Part shown: in pieces, positions 1 through 8,693 of the stretch
Numbering within the stretch: the first letter of the stretch is position 1
Layout of the letters: every line of letters starts with the position of its first letter
NCBI GenBank assembly: GCA_017504165.1
Contig: JAFVRR010000012.1
Location: 1 to 64,000 of the forward strand
Source of the DNA: Clostridia bacterium
GTDB taxonomy: Bacteria; Bacillota; Clostridia; Christensenellales; Borkfalkiaceae
Length of the DNA stretch: 64,000 nucleotides
Direction of reading: 5' to 3'
Notes under the pieces: model-generated
Database searches by the model: none
Told to the model about the DNA's origin: nothing
Seen by the model: the letters and a program-made list of their open reading frames with translations, nothing else
Made by a program: the position numbers and the translations under genes

Positions 1-270
1 AAGGGATTCGGCAACTAAATAAATCCGCAAACGGATTTGTTATATCCGTCTAACAACGGGTGATATCGCCTACGGCGGTGAAATTTGCCTAACGGCAAGT
101 TGTGGATTTATTTAATATAACTTCTTCGAGAGAAATATAAGAACCTGCTGAAGCAGAACCTTGAATTTTTCTCTCGAAAAATATAACTGCTTGTAAAACA
201 AGCAATACAACTTTTAGCCACAAGGCTAAAAATAAAACTAAATTATCTTAATCTTTTGTGGATAAGAAAA
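1..270. repeat. Array of short intergenic stem-loops
   Basis: No gene is recognisable here. Successive inverted repeats are visible: AAATCCG/CGGATTT (21-38), TCGCC/GGCGG (66-78), TTGCC/GGCAA (85-98), CTGCT/AGCAG inside an 11-bp outer stem TTCGAGAGAAA/TTTCTCTCGAA (125-178), GCTTGT/ACAAGC (about 189-203) and TTTTAGCC/GGCTAAAA (about 213-232). A 10-bp outer complement AAATAAATCC/GGATTTATTT (17-26 with 104-113) could close the first group into a multibranched fold. The pattern resembles intergenic hairpin arrays of gut Bacillota, but neither function nor strand is established. Confidence 0.55.
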
Positions 271-307
271 GCCCACAATATTTCGCAAAAAGCGAAATAT
301 TGTGGGC
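266..307 (-). terminator. Intrinsic terminator of the cdaA operon
   Basis: A perfect 16-bp stem (271-286 with 292-307) with a five-base loop is followed, reading the minus strand, by TTTTCTT. It lies 12 bases beyond the stop of the small ORF after cdaA, so it most likely ends the minus-strand holA/cdaA transcript. On the plus strand it is followed by a weaker T run, so it may work in both directions. Confidence 0.75.
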
Positions 308-318
308 TATACTTTTTA

Positions 319-420
319 CTATAAAACGTTAATGGTTATAAAAATTACCAACGCTAAAATTAAAGAAAAGAGAACGTCTAAAAATATAGTTAAACCTTTT
401 GATTTTTTTTGTTTATTCAT
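319..420 (-). CDS. 33-residue single-span membrane protein coupled to cdaA
   Basis: A short ORF begins at ATG 420-418, overlapping the cdaA stop as ATGA, and encodes 33 residues. A basic head (MNKQKKSKG) is followed by one hydrophobic helix running almost to the end (FLDVLFSLILALVIFITI). The stop overlap and the terminator just beyond it support real, translationally coupled expression. In many Bacillota the gene after cdaA is the YbbR-domain regulator cdaR; that is absent here. A role as a membrane partner of the cyclase is inference only. The family is not recognised. Confidence 0.5.
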   Translation of the reverse strand: MNKQKKSKGLTIFLDVLFSLILALVIFITINVL

Positions 421-1274
421 ATAATATCCCTTCCTCCTTTTTCTTCTTTATTAGGTTTTTCTTTACCGCTTTCAATTAAATCTTGCCAATAGTATTCTTT
501 TAAAGTTTTTCTTAAAGTTTCGCTATCGGCGTACCTTGTAATTTTACCGCCTTTAGCAATAGATATAATACCCGTTTCTTCCGATACGATAATTGCAGTA
601 ACGTTAAGCATTTCCGTTACGCCAATGCCCGCCCTGTGCCTTGTGCCAAGTTCTTTAGGTAAGTCACCTTCTTGAGAAAGTGGTAAGAAACAACCCGCTG
701 CTAAAATCTTATCGTTTTGAATAATTATAGCGCCGTCGTGAAGTGGAGTTTTAGGAAAGAATATACTTTCGATTAACGCACTAGAGATGTCACTATCAAG
801 TTTAACGCCACTATCAATTATTGACGTTGGAATTTTAGTGTTAGAAAAGACTAATATTGCGCCGATATCGTTCTTAGACATATTTTGTAAGGCTTTAACT
901 ATCTCGTTAATGTTATGAGTTACTAATTTATGGTTGTTTCTAACGGTGTTAGCAGCCTCTGAAGAAATAGTTTTACTGCTTTTAGAATCCCACACACTTC
1001 TCTTAATTTCGGTAGAAAACATTACTATTACACAAACGATAAAAGCAACTATAAGTAAAGCGTAAATAATAACGGACACCTTTAACAAAACACATAAAAC
1101 GCTAGTTAAAATAACGTACAATATAAAGACGAAAGAAATCTTGCCTGCGTTGTTTTTAGAAAGCAACGAAAATAAGAAAAATAAACCTAACGCAACTATT
1201 ACCACCATAGCAATTTGCGGAATCGTAATTTTTGTAAATAGCGGAACTATTTTTTCTAAAATAAAATCAATCAT
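417..1274 (-). CDS. cdaA: Membrane diadenylate cyclase CdaA
   Basis: This 285-residue protein has three hydrophobic helices in its first ~90 residues, then a DisA_N-type cyclase domain. The catalytic signatures are visible: LHDGAII (the DGA motif) and GTRHRAGIG (the RHR motif). It is known to condense two ATP into cyclic di-AMP at the membrane, controlling potassium and osmolyte transport and wall homeostasis. Length and layout match CdaA rather than soluble DisA. It starts 21 bases after the holA stop, in the same direction, so the two are probably co-transcribed. A 33-residue membrane ORF overlaps its stop. Confidence 0.93.
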   Translation of the reverse strand: MIDFILEKIVPLFTKITIPQIAMVVIVALGLFFLFSLLSKNNAGKISFVFILYVILTSVLCVLLKVSVIIYALLIVAFIVCVIVMFSTEIKRSVWDSKSSKTISSEAANTVRNNHKLVTHNINEIVKALQNMSKNDIGAILVFSNTKIPTSIIDSGVKLDSDISSALIESIFFPKTPLHDGAIIIQNDKILAAGCFLPLSQEGDLPKELGTRHRAGIGVTEMLNVTAIIVSEETGIISIAKGGKITRYADSETLRKTLKEYYWQDLIESGKEKPNKEEKGGRDII

Positions 1275-1295
1275 AAAAACTCCTAAAAGTTAAAA

Positions 1296-2267
1296 CTAGT
1301 TAATTAAAACGTTAAAAATGGAATTCCATAAAGCGGAATCAACGGAAATATCTCCACTTTTAAACGCGCCGTCGAAACCACCTAATTTATCGCAAATATT
1401 TTTAAGCCTTACAGGCGTAAATTTCTTTGCTTGCGCCCTTGCCATTTTAACGGCGTACTCTTTAACGGCTAAAACTTCTGCAAGTTGACTATCGCTCAAA
1501 TTAGAAATAGAAGCGTGTAGCAATCTTCTAAAATGATAATATATCGAAATGAAAAGTACTTGTTTGTCTTGGTTTTTATTAAGTAATTCTTTAAGCGTAG
1601 TAAACGCTTTATCATACTTTAAGTCGGCAATATATCCTGTAAGTTCATAAATTTGATACTCTACGTCTTTAGAAATAACGGCGTCAACGTCGTTAACGGT
1701 AATTTCGTTATTTCCACCAACAAAACTTATAAGTTTAGTTACTTCAGTATTAATTTTAGTCATTTCCGAAGAAGTATACTCTATAATTTTATTACAAGCA
1801 TCTTGCCCTATTATAACGTTACTTTTAAGGGCGGTATCCCTTATCCATTTAGCGATATAAGTATCGCTAACCTTATCACACTCTATAATAGTTACGTTTT
1901 TTTGTTTTAAAAGCGCGTCGCACTTTTTTTCGTTTACAAATATAACTACGGTTGTTTCTTCAGGATTATCAAAAAACTCTAAATACCTTTTATTTTTTAA
2001 ATCCTTTGCCGTTGGATAAAAATCATAAACGACAACGTATCTTTTTTCGCTTAAAAAAGGATAACTTTTAATAGCGCTAAAAAAATCGTCTCCTTCCTTT
2101 AGAATATCCCCGCCTTGAAAGTTAGTTAAATTAAGGTCGGGCTCGCTAAGGGCAACTTTTTTTAATAATTTAAGCGCTGTCTCTCTTAAAAAGGCGTCTT
2201 TCCCGTAAATTTGATATATTGGCATTACGCCGTTTGTCAATTCTTTTTCAAGTTCTAAAAATTTCAA
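1296..2267 (-). CDS. holA: DNA polymerase III delta subunit
   Basis: This 323-residue protein matches HolA: an N-terminal nucleotide-fold segment opening with PIYQIYGKDAFLRE, a middle AAA+-like helical part, and a C-terminal helical domain (about 210-320) used in clamp-loader assembly. The delta subunit opens the beta clamp for loading on primed DNA. Translation appears to start at TTG (2267-2265), preceded by AGGAG eight bases upstream; no better ATG is in frame there. Sequence divergence within this family is normal. It follows the comEC gene by 49 bases. Confidence 0.85.
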   Translation of the reverse strand: MKFLELEKELTNGVMPIYQIYGKDAFLRETALKLLKKVALSEPDLNLTNFQGGDILKEGDDFFSAIKSYPFLSEKRYVVVYDFYPTAKDLKNKRYLEFFDNPEETTVVIFVNEKKCDALLKQKNVTIIECDKVSDTYIAKWIRDTALKSNVIIGQDACNKIIEYTSSEMTKINTEVTKLISFVGGNNEITVNDVDAVISKDVEYQIYELTGYIADLKYDKAFTTLKELLNKNQDKQVLFISIYYHFRRLLHASISNLSDSQLAEVLAVKEYAVKMARAQAKKFTPVRLKNICDKLGGFDGAFKSGDISVDSALWNSIFNVLIN

Positions 2268-2316
2268 TTTAATTACTCCTAATATATTTTAACATTTTAA
2301 AATATAAAAATCAATA

Positions 2317-3855
2317 CTATACGACCAAATTTACGGCAATAATAGATAAAATTACGACAAATAATAAAATCAAAGTTATAATAATTCTTGATTTTTTAGT
2401 TAAATTTATAAGTTTGGCATTTATAACGCCAATTAAATAGTATGGATACTTAGCAAAACCAAACTTAATATTTTGCAATAAAAAAGCGTTCGCATCAATT
2501 AACCCGATAACGTAAACGACGCAGTCTAAAATAATTTTAGGTAAAACTGCAAAAATTCCATAATAAGGTGTTATCAATATTGCAATGGCAAGAATAAACA
2601 CTAAAATATACACAAAACCTAAAATAGGCACGAATAGTATATTAAACAACATTGATAAAACTGAAACGTAACCAAATATATCTAACGAAAGCGGTAGCGA
2701 CGCCAAATAGGCGGAAAGATACGGCGCAATAAAATCGGCAACTTTTTTAGGACAAAAATTAGACAACAGTTTACTAATCGGTTTCGTTACAAAAACTAAC
2801 GCAAAATAAACTATAAAGGAAAGTTGAAATCCCGCCGTATAAAAATCGAAAGGATTGATAATAAGCGTTACGATAAAAGCAAGAGATAACGCCGTTAATC
2901 TATCTTGTTTTTCATATAAAGTATTAGCAATAAGTAAAGTTGAAATTATAATAAAAGCGCGAATACACGAAGGCGAAAAACCACAAAACCAAACGTAAAG
3001 TAATAAAACGCAAAAGGTAATAAATAGTTTTAATAACTTTTTAACTTTAAAAATTTTAAATATGCAAGAAAGCAGTATAAATATAAACCCTATATGTAAA
3101 CCAGATACCGCAAAAACGTGAGCAATGCCCATACTTCTAAAATTCTCGGTAAGAGAAGAATAAACGTAACTATCGTCCCCTACCACCATAGCATACGCTA
3201 TAGCGTAATTTTTTGGCATAGTCGCCCTAAATCCGTTATAAATATTAAATTTTAGATTGTTAAACACTCCGTCTATTTGAGTTGGGTTAATTTTAAATAA
3301 TTCTACTTGACTAACCGAATAAAAAACCTTATCGGAAAGGGGATAAACGGAAAACTTTCCATCGTAATTAATGCTTGAGCGATAAAAATTACCACTAAAA
3401 GTAACGTGGCTACCAACAAAAGCCAGCACGTTTCCATCAACGAAAACCGTCGCTTTAATTTTGCCTTTATCAACGTAACCTTCAACTACTAGTTTTCTAA
3501 GATTATTCCCATCTTCGTCAACGTAAATATCGCCGATACTATAAACGTTTCCGGTAAAATCACTATAACCTGACAAATCGTTATTATTAAACTTACTGTA
3601 ATTGTATATAAAGTTAGACGAAACCGCAGTAAATACTAGTATTGAAACACATAAAATTACAAACGATTTAATTTTCTTTTGATTAAATAGCGAAATTAGT
3701 ATAACTAACGAAACTATTAAAATCAAAAATATAATACTTAAAACAAAAAGCGTATTAGTAATAATAGCAACCGAAGATATAAGTACGGCAAGAAGTACTG
3801 CCATAACTATATATAAAATTGGTCTATTATTCACTACTACGCTATCTTTTGTCAT
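2317..3855 (-). CDS. comEC: ComEC/Rec2-type DNA-uptake channel, no C-terminal hydrolase domain
   Basis: The 512-residue protein has many hydrophobic spans. It carries the ComEC core signature around residues 210-260 (AYAMVVGDD, then FAVSGLHIGFI), plus an N-terminal OB-like region (about 90-190). ComEC forms the inner-membrane channel for single-stranded DNA during transformation. Full-length Bacillota ComEC (about 700-770 residues) usually ends in a metallo-beta-lactamase domain; this protein stops after the membrane core. Its start overlaps the stop of the preceding MBL-fold gene (ATGA), so that hydrolase may partner it, though its sequence looks more like a stand-alone MBL enzyme. Confidence 0.8.
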   Translation of the reverse strand: MTKDSVVVNNRPILYIVMAVLLAVLISSVAIITNTLFVLSIIFLILIVSLVILISLFNQKKIKSFVILCVSILVFTAVSSNFIYNYSKFNNNDLSGYSDFTGNVYSIGDIYVDEDGNNLRKLVVEGYVDKGKIKATVFVDGNVLAFVGSHVTFSGNFYRSSINYDGKFSVYPLSDKVFYSVSQVELFKINPTQIDGVFNNLKFNIYNGFRATMPKNYAIAYAMVVGDDSYVYSSLTENFRSMGIAHVFAVSGLHIGFIFILLSCIFKIFKVKKLLKLFITFCVLLLYVWFCGFSPSCIRAFIIISTLLIANTLYEKQDRLTALSLAFIVTLIINPFDFYTAGFQLSFIVYFALVFVTKPISKLLSNFCPKKVADFIAPYLSAYLASLPLSLDIFGYVSVLSMLFNILFVPILGFVYILVFILAIAILITPYYGIFAVLPKIILDCVVYVIGLIDANAFLLQNIKFGFAKYPYYLIGVINAKLINLTKKSRIIITLILLFVVILSIIAVNLVV

Positions 3856-4565
3856 AATTTATACGTTTTATTCTCTTTTGCAACCTTAATTAATTTATTT
3901 TTCTTTAGTTCTTTATAGACGTCACTATCTTTATAATTAAAAGATATATGAGTAACAAGAGTTTTCAGTTGATATTTTAAAGATATATCGTTAACTTGCT
4001 TAATCGACATATGCAGTTTGTTTTCGGCATAGTCTTTTTCTAAAAACGCGCCGTCCGCTAAGAGAAAATCCACGCCGTTTATAAGGTTTAAAATATTTTC
4101 GTTATAAGTAGTATCCCCCGTATAAGCAAGGGTCTTTCCCCCGTCGGAAATCTTTATACCAAAACTATCAACGGGGTGCGTCATCTTATAAAAAGAAAAG
4201 ACTAAATTCCCTTCGTTATAAATTTGATTTTCTTTAACGTTAACAAGTTCGAAAACCGCTATATTTTTTAAAACTTTAGAAACGTCACTTCCGTCGTCAT
4301 GATAATAAACTTTTAATTTTTTATCCTTTTTTAAAAAGGATACGGCGTACGATAAAATTCCCACGTCTGCAATATGGTCAAAATGTAAATGGCTTAAATA
4401 GACAAAATTAAGTTCGTTTATATCTATTCTTTTAAGAAGTTTAGTTAAAGTGCCAGAGCCTAAATCCATTACGGCGTAATCACCGTTAGACTCTAATAAA
4501 TAACCAGACGTAGAGCCACCGTTTACGGAAAAAGGTCCGTATTTTCCAAGTACAGTTAATTTCAT
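3852..4565 (-). CDS. MBL-fold metallohydrolase (RNase Z-like group)
   Basis: This 237-residue protein has the zinc-binding motif SHLHFDHIAD near residue 60, an AYTGDTTY motif near 148 (metal-bridging Asp) and a late THIS motif near 205. It belongs to the metallo-beta-lactamase fold hydrolases; GGSTSGYLLE near the start is typical of the RNase Z/ElaC-like branch. The substrate cannot be told from sequence. The gene overlaps comEC by four bases, so the two proteins are translated together. Start ATG is preceded by AGGAA. Confidence 0.8.
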   Translation of the reverse strand: MKLTVLGKYGPFSVNGGSTSGYLLESNGDYAVMDLGSGTLTKLLKRIDINELNFVYLSHLHFDHIADVGILSYAVSFLKKDKKLKVYYHDDGSDVSKVLKNIAVFELVNVKENQIYNEGNLVFSFYKMTHPVDSFGIKISDGGKTLAYTGDTTYNENILNLINGVDFLLADGAFLEKDYAENKLHMSIKQVNDISLKYQLKTLVTHISFNYKDSDVYKELKKNKLIKVAKENKTYKL

Positions 4566-4583
4566 AAATTCCTCATAAATCGT

Positions 4584-4613
4584 TTGACATTGCGTATAAT
4601 AATCTTATATACT
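4584..4613 (+). promoter_or_regulatory. Sigma-70 promoter of the structured RNA
   Basis: A consensus -35 (TTGACA, 4584-4589) and a -10-like TATACT (4608-4613), 18 bases apart, point into the gene-free interval before the deoB stop. A transcript would begin near 4620. Confidence 0.6.
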
Positions 4614-4617
4614 AAAT

Positions 4618-4857
4618 TTAAAGTTGCCTGCTGCGTGCGAGGCGGAGATTTTTTCCCCTACGTTTTAAAAAAGGGAATTCGCGTTTCGCCACTAATGCGT
4701 ATTTCGAGGGCGTTGTATTCACCCCTATATAACGAAAAGTCAAAAACGGCGAATAGAATTTACCCACCCTGCCTTAGGCGGGTTAAACTTCTTTTAGCAC
4801 GGCGCAAGCGGGTAATGATTTTTGATAAAACCTATCTTAGATAGGTTTTATTTTTTT
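4618..4857 (+). ncRNA. ssrS: Structured RNA, probably 6S RNA
   Basis: No credible protein is encoded here. The interval has its own promoter and a perfect 11-bp terminator stem followed by a T run (827-857 of the fourth kilobase). Near the 5' end TTGCCTGCT (about 4622) pairs with AGCGGGTAA (about 4807), continued by GTGC/GCAC, giving a long closing stem around a large internal region. A G+C-rich hairpin (CCTGCC/GGCGGG) lies in the 3' half. A roughly 240-nt RNA with a long closing stem and open centre fits 6S RNA, the RNA polymerase decoy, but a covariance-model search would be needed to be sure. Confidence 0.55.
4827..4857 (+). terminator. Intrinsic terminator of the structured RNA
   Basis: AAAACCTATCT pairs with AGATAGGTTTT (11 bp, one-base loop) and is followed by seven or more T residues. 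It overlaps the convergent deoB stop codon. Confidence 0.85.
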
Positions 4858-6011
4858 ATTAAATTTAAAAAACTACTTCCCGACAAATCGCTTTTAGTTA
4901 TATTAAAATATTCTAATATCGTTTTAGCAATATCGGAAAAAGTATCTCTTGTTTTTAAATTTACGCCACCTTTAATAGTGTTTCCGTAAACTAAAATAGG
5001 AACGTACTCGCGCGAGTGGTCGGTTGACTTTGTACTAGGATCACAACCGTGGTCGGCGGTAATTATTAAAATATCGTTAGAATTTAAACCTTTAATAATA
5101 TTAGGCAAAAACTCATCAAACTCTGAAATAGCCTTAGCGTAACCGTCAACGTCGTTTCTATGCCCGTATTTAGAGTCAAAATCAACTAAGTTTATAAAAC
5201 ATAAACCGTTAAAATCTTTTTTAGTCAATTCTATAGTTTTGTTAATTCCGTCAAGGTTATCTTTAGTTTTATAACTTTCAGTTATACCGCTTGATGCGAA
5301 AATATCGTTAATTTTACCAACGCTAATAACGTCGTAACCACTATTTTTTAAATAATTGAGCATTGTATCACTTGGCGGAAGTAAAGAATAATCGTGACGG
5401 TTTGCCGTCCTTACAAAAGGATACTCGCCAGTAAACGGCCTTGCTATTACCCTACCCACGGAATGTTCGCCGATTAATAATTCCCTTGCAATTTCGCAGT
5501 ACCTATAAAGTTCTTTTACAGGAACGACGTCCTCGTGCGAGGCAATTTGAAAAACGCTATCTTGCGAGGTGTAAACGATTAAATCGCCCGTTTTTATATG
5601 CTCTTTTCCGTAATCTTTAATTACTTCCGTACCAGAATAAGGCTTATTGCAAAGAACCTTTTTACCAGTTAACTCTTCAAATTTACTAATAACTTCTTTA
5701 GGAAAGCCGTTAGGATAAGTAGGAAGAGGTTTTTTAGATACAATGCCTGCAATTTCCCAATGCCCAACTGTCGTATCCTTTCCGTTAGAACTTTCGCCTA
5801 TTCGACCGTACGCGCCACTAGGGTTATCTACCCCACCGCCTACACCGTCAATATTAAAAAGCCCTAAATTTATAAGATTTAACGCGTTAAAATATTCACT
5901 TTTTCTAATAGAAAGTAAAGTATTGCTACCCTTGTCGTTATATTTTTCCGCATCGGGCATTTCACCAATACCAAAACTGTCTAATACAATTAAAAATACT
6001 CTTTTATTCAT
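4848..6011 (-). CDS. deoB: Phosphopentomutase
   Basis: DeoB interconverts (deoxy)ribose 1-phosphate and 5-phosphate, feeding nucleoside sugars into central metabolism. The protein has the alkaline-phosphatase-fold metal motifs: LDSFGIGEMPDA at the start (metal Asp and glycine turn), DTTVGHWE for the phosphothreonine region, and ITADHGCDP near the C terminus. The start is taken as ATG 6011, giving about 387 residues, normal for the family; the frame stays open to 6035, but that would overlap deoD. It is the last gene of the pdp-deoC-deoD-deoB operon, four bases after deoD. Confidence 0.93.
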   Translation of the reverse strand: MNKRVFLIVLDSFGIGEMPDAEKYNDKGSNTLLSIRKSEYFNALNLINLGLFNIDGVGGGVDNPSGAYGRIGESSNGKDTTVGHWEIAGIVSKKPLPTYPNGFPKEVISKFEELTGKKVLCNKPYSGTEVIKDYGKEHIKTGDLIVYTSQDSVFQIASHEDVVPVKELYRYCEIARELLIGEHSVGRVIARPFTGEYPFVRTANRHDYSLLPPSDTMLNYLKNSGYDVISVGKINDIFASSGITESYKTKDNLDGINKTIELTKKDFNGLCFINLVDFDSKYGHRNDVDGYAKAISEFDEFLPNIIKGLNSNDILIITADHGCDPSTKSTDHSREYVPILVYGNTIKGGVNLKTRDTFSDIAKTILEYFNITKSDLSGSSFLNLIKK

Positions 6012-6015
6012 AATT

Positions 6016-6723
6016 TTAAGCAAGTGATAAAGCAATTTCCATCATTTTAGTAAAGGAAACTTCTCTTTCTTTAGCCGAAGTGTTTTCTTCGGGATAGATA
6101 AACGAATCGCTAACCGTGCAAATAGTAAGCGCAGACTTATTAAGCCTACTTGCGTTACAATATAGTGCGTAAGATTCCATTTCTACACCAAGCACGCCCA
6201 TTTTAGCCCAATCAAGCCCCGAGTTGCTATCATCGTAGAAAGTGTCTGAAGATAAAATATTGCCAACTTTATAATTAACGCCAACCTTTTCGCAAAGTTC
6301 TACCGCCTTTTGAACTAAATTAAAGTCGGCAATAGCGGAAAAAGTGCCGTTTAATTTATATTGAGATGCGTAGTTGCCGTTAGTACAAGCGCCCATTGCG
6401 ATTATTACGTCTTTTACGTGTAAATCTTTAGAAAAAGAACCGCAACTACCTATTCTTATAATATTATCAACGTCGTAAAACTTAAAAAGTTCGTATGAAT
6501 ATATACCCATTGAAGGTTGACCCATACCAGACGCCATAACGGAAACGCGTTTACCTTTATAATAACCTGTATAACCTTGTACGCCCCTAACGTTGTTTAC
6601 AAGTACGGCGTTTTCTAAAAAATTTTCGGCAATAAATTTTGCGCGAAGTGGATCACCTGGCATTAATACCGTTTTTGCAAAATCATCTTTTTTTGCAGTT
6701 ATATGTGGAGTTGGAATACTCAT
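6016..6723 (-). CDS. deoD: Purine nucleoside phosphorylase, DeoD type
   Basis: DeoD splits purine (deoxy)nucleosides with phosphate into base and (deoxy)ribose 1-phosphate. The sequence opens with MSIPTPHI, typical of the hexameric DeoD family, followed by MPGDPLRAKFIAENF (phosphate binding), RIGSCG and the C-terminal GVEMESYALY nucleoside-binding stretch. The start at 6723 is favoured over the longer frame at 6744 because it has the family N terminus and a GGGGG-type ribosome site just upstream. One base separates it from the deoC stop, so the genes are tightly coupled. Confidence 0.94.
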   Translation of the reverse strand: MSIPTPHITAKKDDFAKTVLMPGDPLRAKFIAENFLENAVLVNNVRGVQGYTGYYKGKRVSVMASGMGQPSMGIYSYELFKFYDVDNIIRIGSCGSFSKDLHVKDVIIAMGACTNGNYASQYKLNGTFSAIADFNLVQKAVELCEKVGVNYKVGNILSSDTFYDDSNSGLDWAKMGVLGVEMESYALYCNASRLNKSALTICTVSDSFIYPEENTSAKEREVSFTKMMEIALSLA

Positions 6724-6724
6724 A

Positions 6725-7378
6725 CTATTTACCCCCTTTAACAATTTTTACAATACGGCTTGTGCCTAGCCTTGACGCGCCAAGTTCAATAAACTTTTCA
6801 GCGTCTTCTATGCTAGAAATACCGCCTGCCGCTTTAACTAAAACGCCGCCTGTTACGTTATCGCAAAGTAACTTTACGTCACTAAACGTAGCGCCGCTAG
6901 TTGAAAAGCCTGTAGAAGTTTTTATATAGTCCGCCTTTGCCTTACTTACCACTTTGCACATCTCGATTTTTTCTTCGTCAGTAAGTAAGCAAGTTTCTAT
7001 AATAACCTTTAAAAGTTTACCGTTGCAGGCTTTTTTAATTTTAGAAATTTCTTCATAAATTTCGATATAATCGTGACTTTTGATTAAATTTATATTTGCA
7101 ACCATATCGATTTCATCAGCGCCGTTATTTATAGCGTTAATAGTTTCAAACACCTTAACGGCAGTTGTTTGATATCCGTTAGGAAACCCTATAACCGTAC
7201 AAATTAAAAGTTTATCTTTAACGTATTCTTTAGCCTTTTTAACGAAATAAGGTTGTATACAACAAGACTTAACGCCGTATTTAATACCGTCGTCAAGTAG
7301 CGCTTTTATATCTTCCCAAGTTGCAGTTTGAGATAAATTCGTATGGTCGCATTTGCTTAAAATTTCTTTAATATCCAT
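6725..7378 (-). CDS. deoC: Deoxyribose-phosphate aldolase
   Basis: DeoC cleaves 2-deoxyribose 5-phosphate to glyceraldehyde 3-phosphate and acetaldehyde. The 217-residue TIM barrel shows the expected signatures: CDHTNLS at the start, [28 protein letters not shown] (Schiff-base lysine of family alignments) and [10 protein letters not shown], with VKAAGGI later. Length matches bacterial DeoC. It follows pdp by seven bases and is one base from deoD, which places it in one salvage operon. Confidence 0.95.
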   Translation of the reverse strand: MDIKEILSKCDHTNLSQTATWEDIKALLDDGIKYGVKSCCIQPYFVKKAKEYVKDKLLICTVIGFPNGYQTTAVKVFETINAINNGADEIDMVANINLIKSHDYIEIYEEISKIKKACNGKLLKVIIETCLLTDEEKIEMCKVVSKAKADYIKTSTGFSTSGATFSDVKLLCDNVTGGVLVKAAGGISSIEDAEKFIELGASRLGTSRIVKIVKGGK

Positions 7379-7385
7379 AATTCAC

Positions 7386-8684
7386 CTATTTTACTATATC
7401 TAATACTAGCGGTTTTTCACCAGGTTTAACGTCGCTAATTACAGTAGAGTTAATAAACAAATTTTTAGCGTTTTCAAAAGAGTTAGTATTAGAATAAAGC
7501 GTTGCAATTAAATCGCCTTTATTTACGCTATCCCCTGTTTTTTTATTAAGAATTATACCTGCGGTATAGTCAATTTTATCTTTAAGCGAGTTTCTACCCG
7601 CGCCAAGCATTAAACTAGCATTACCGTAACCTTCGGTGTCAATGCTAGTTATATAACCATTACTTTCAGCGTATATTTCGCATTTATATTTTGCTTTTTC
7701 AAAGTTATTAGGGTTAAGTATTAAATTTTTATCTCCACCTTGCCTATCAACTAATTCTACAAGTTTATTAAGTGCGCTACCGTCACTAATTGACTTTCTT
7801 ACGGCAGTTTCACATTCTTTAAGCGAGCCTTTACCCGCTAAATAAAGCATATTACTTGCAAGTATTACGCAAATTTCAGTTAAATCTTTCGGGCCGTTGC
7901 CTTTAAGCGTTTCAATAGCCTCAACAACTTCTAAACTGTTACCTATTGCATACCCTAACGGTTTATCCATATCGGTAATTAAAGCAAGCATCTTTTTGCC
8001 CGCTTTTTTACCTATATCAACCATTAGCGACGCTAACTCTTTGCTTTCATCAACAGTTTTACATATTGCACCACTACCGCATTTTATGTCTAAAACGATA
8101 ACGTCGTCGTCCGCACAAAGTTTTTTACCCATAATTGAAGAAACTACAAGCGGTAAACTTTCAACCGTACCAGTCACGTCACGAAGGGCGTAAAGTTTTT
8201 TATCTGCAGGCGCTAAATTAGCGCTCTGTCCAACGATAGAAATACCTATATCGTTAACTTGCTTAATAAACTCTTCGTTTGATAGTTCCGTTTTATAGCC
8301 AGTAATAGACTCCAACTTGTCAACCGTACCGCCTGTATGACCAAGCCCACGCCCACTCATTTTAGCGACTTTTACGCCAAGGCTAGCAACGATTGGCGCA
8401 ACAATTAAACTAGTTTTATCACCTACGCCACCCGTCGAATGTTTATCAACCCTTACGCCGTCAATTTTAGAAAAATCAAGTTTTTCTCCAGAATCTCTTA
8501 TCGCAAAGGTCAAATTTGTCGTTTCTTCATTATCCATACCCTTTAAAAGTATAGCCATAAGTAGTGCCGACGCTTGATAATCGTATATTTCGCCGTTAAT
8601 ATAACCATTTATAAAGAAATCTATTTCATTTTTATTAAGTTTATTGCCGTTTCTTTTCTTTTTTATTATATCTACAATTCTCAT
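7386..8684 (-). CDS. pdp: Pyrimidine-nucleoside phosphorylase
   Basis: The 432-residue enzyme phosphorolyses thymidine, uridine and deoxyuridine. It opens with a helical domain (MRIVDIIKKKRNG), then the glycine-rich phosphate loop VDKHSTGGVGDKTSL near residue 80, and the SGRGLGHTGGT motif near 110, both diagnostic of the thymidine phosphorylase family. The C-terminal part (about 345-432) is the usual alpha/beta hammerhead-like domain. It is the first of four adjacent salvage genes and starts nine bases after rsmA. Confidence 0.95.
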   Translation of the reverse strand: MRIVDIIKKKRNGNKLNKNEIDFFINGYINGEIYDYQASALLMAILLKGMDNEETTNLTFAIRDSGEKLDFSKIDGVRVDKHSTGGVGDKTSLIVAPIVASLGVKVAKMSGRGLGHTGGTVDKLESITGYKTELSNEEFIKQVNDIGISIVGQSANLAPADKKLYALRDVTGTVESLPLVVSSIMGKKLCADDDVIVLDIKCGSGAICKTVDESKELASLMVDIGKKAGKKMLALITDMDKPLGYAIGNSLEVVEAIETLKGNGPKDLTEICVILASNMLYLAGKGSLKECETAVRKSISDGSALNKLVELVDRQGGDKNLILNPNNFEKAKYKCEIYAESNGYITSIDTEGYGNASLMLGAGRNSLKDKIDYTAGIILNKKTGDSVNKGDLIATLYSNTNSFENAKNLFINSTVISDVKPGEKPLVLDIVK

Positions 8685-8693
8685 TTTAATATC

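Noticed and set aside
4584..4844. 86-codon open frame on the plus strand
   Set aside because: It overlaps a promoter and terminator-bounded structured RNA and has no ribosome site or protein-like composition.
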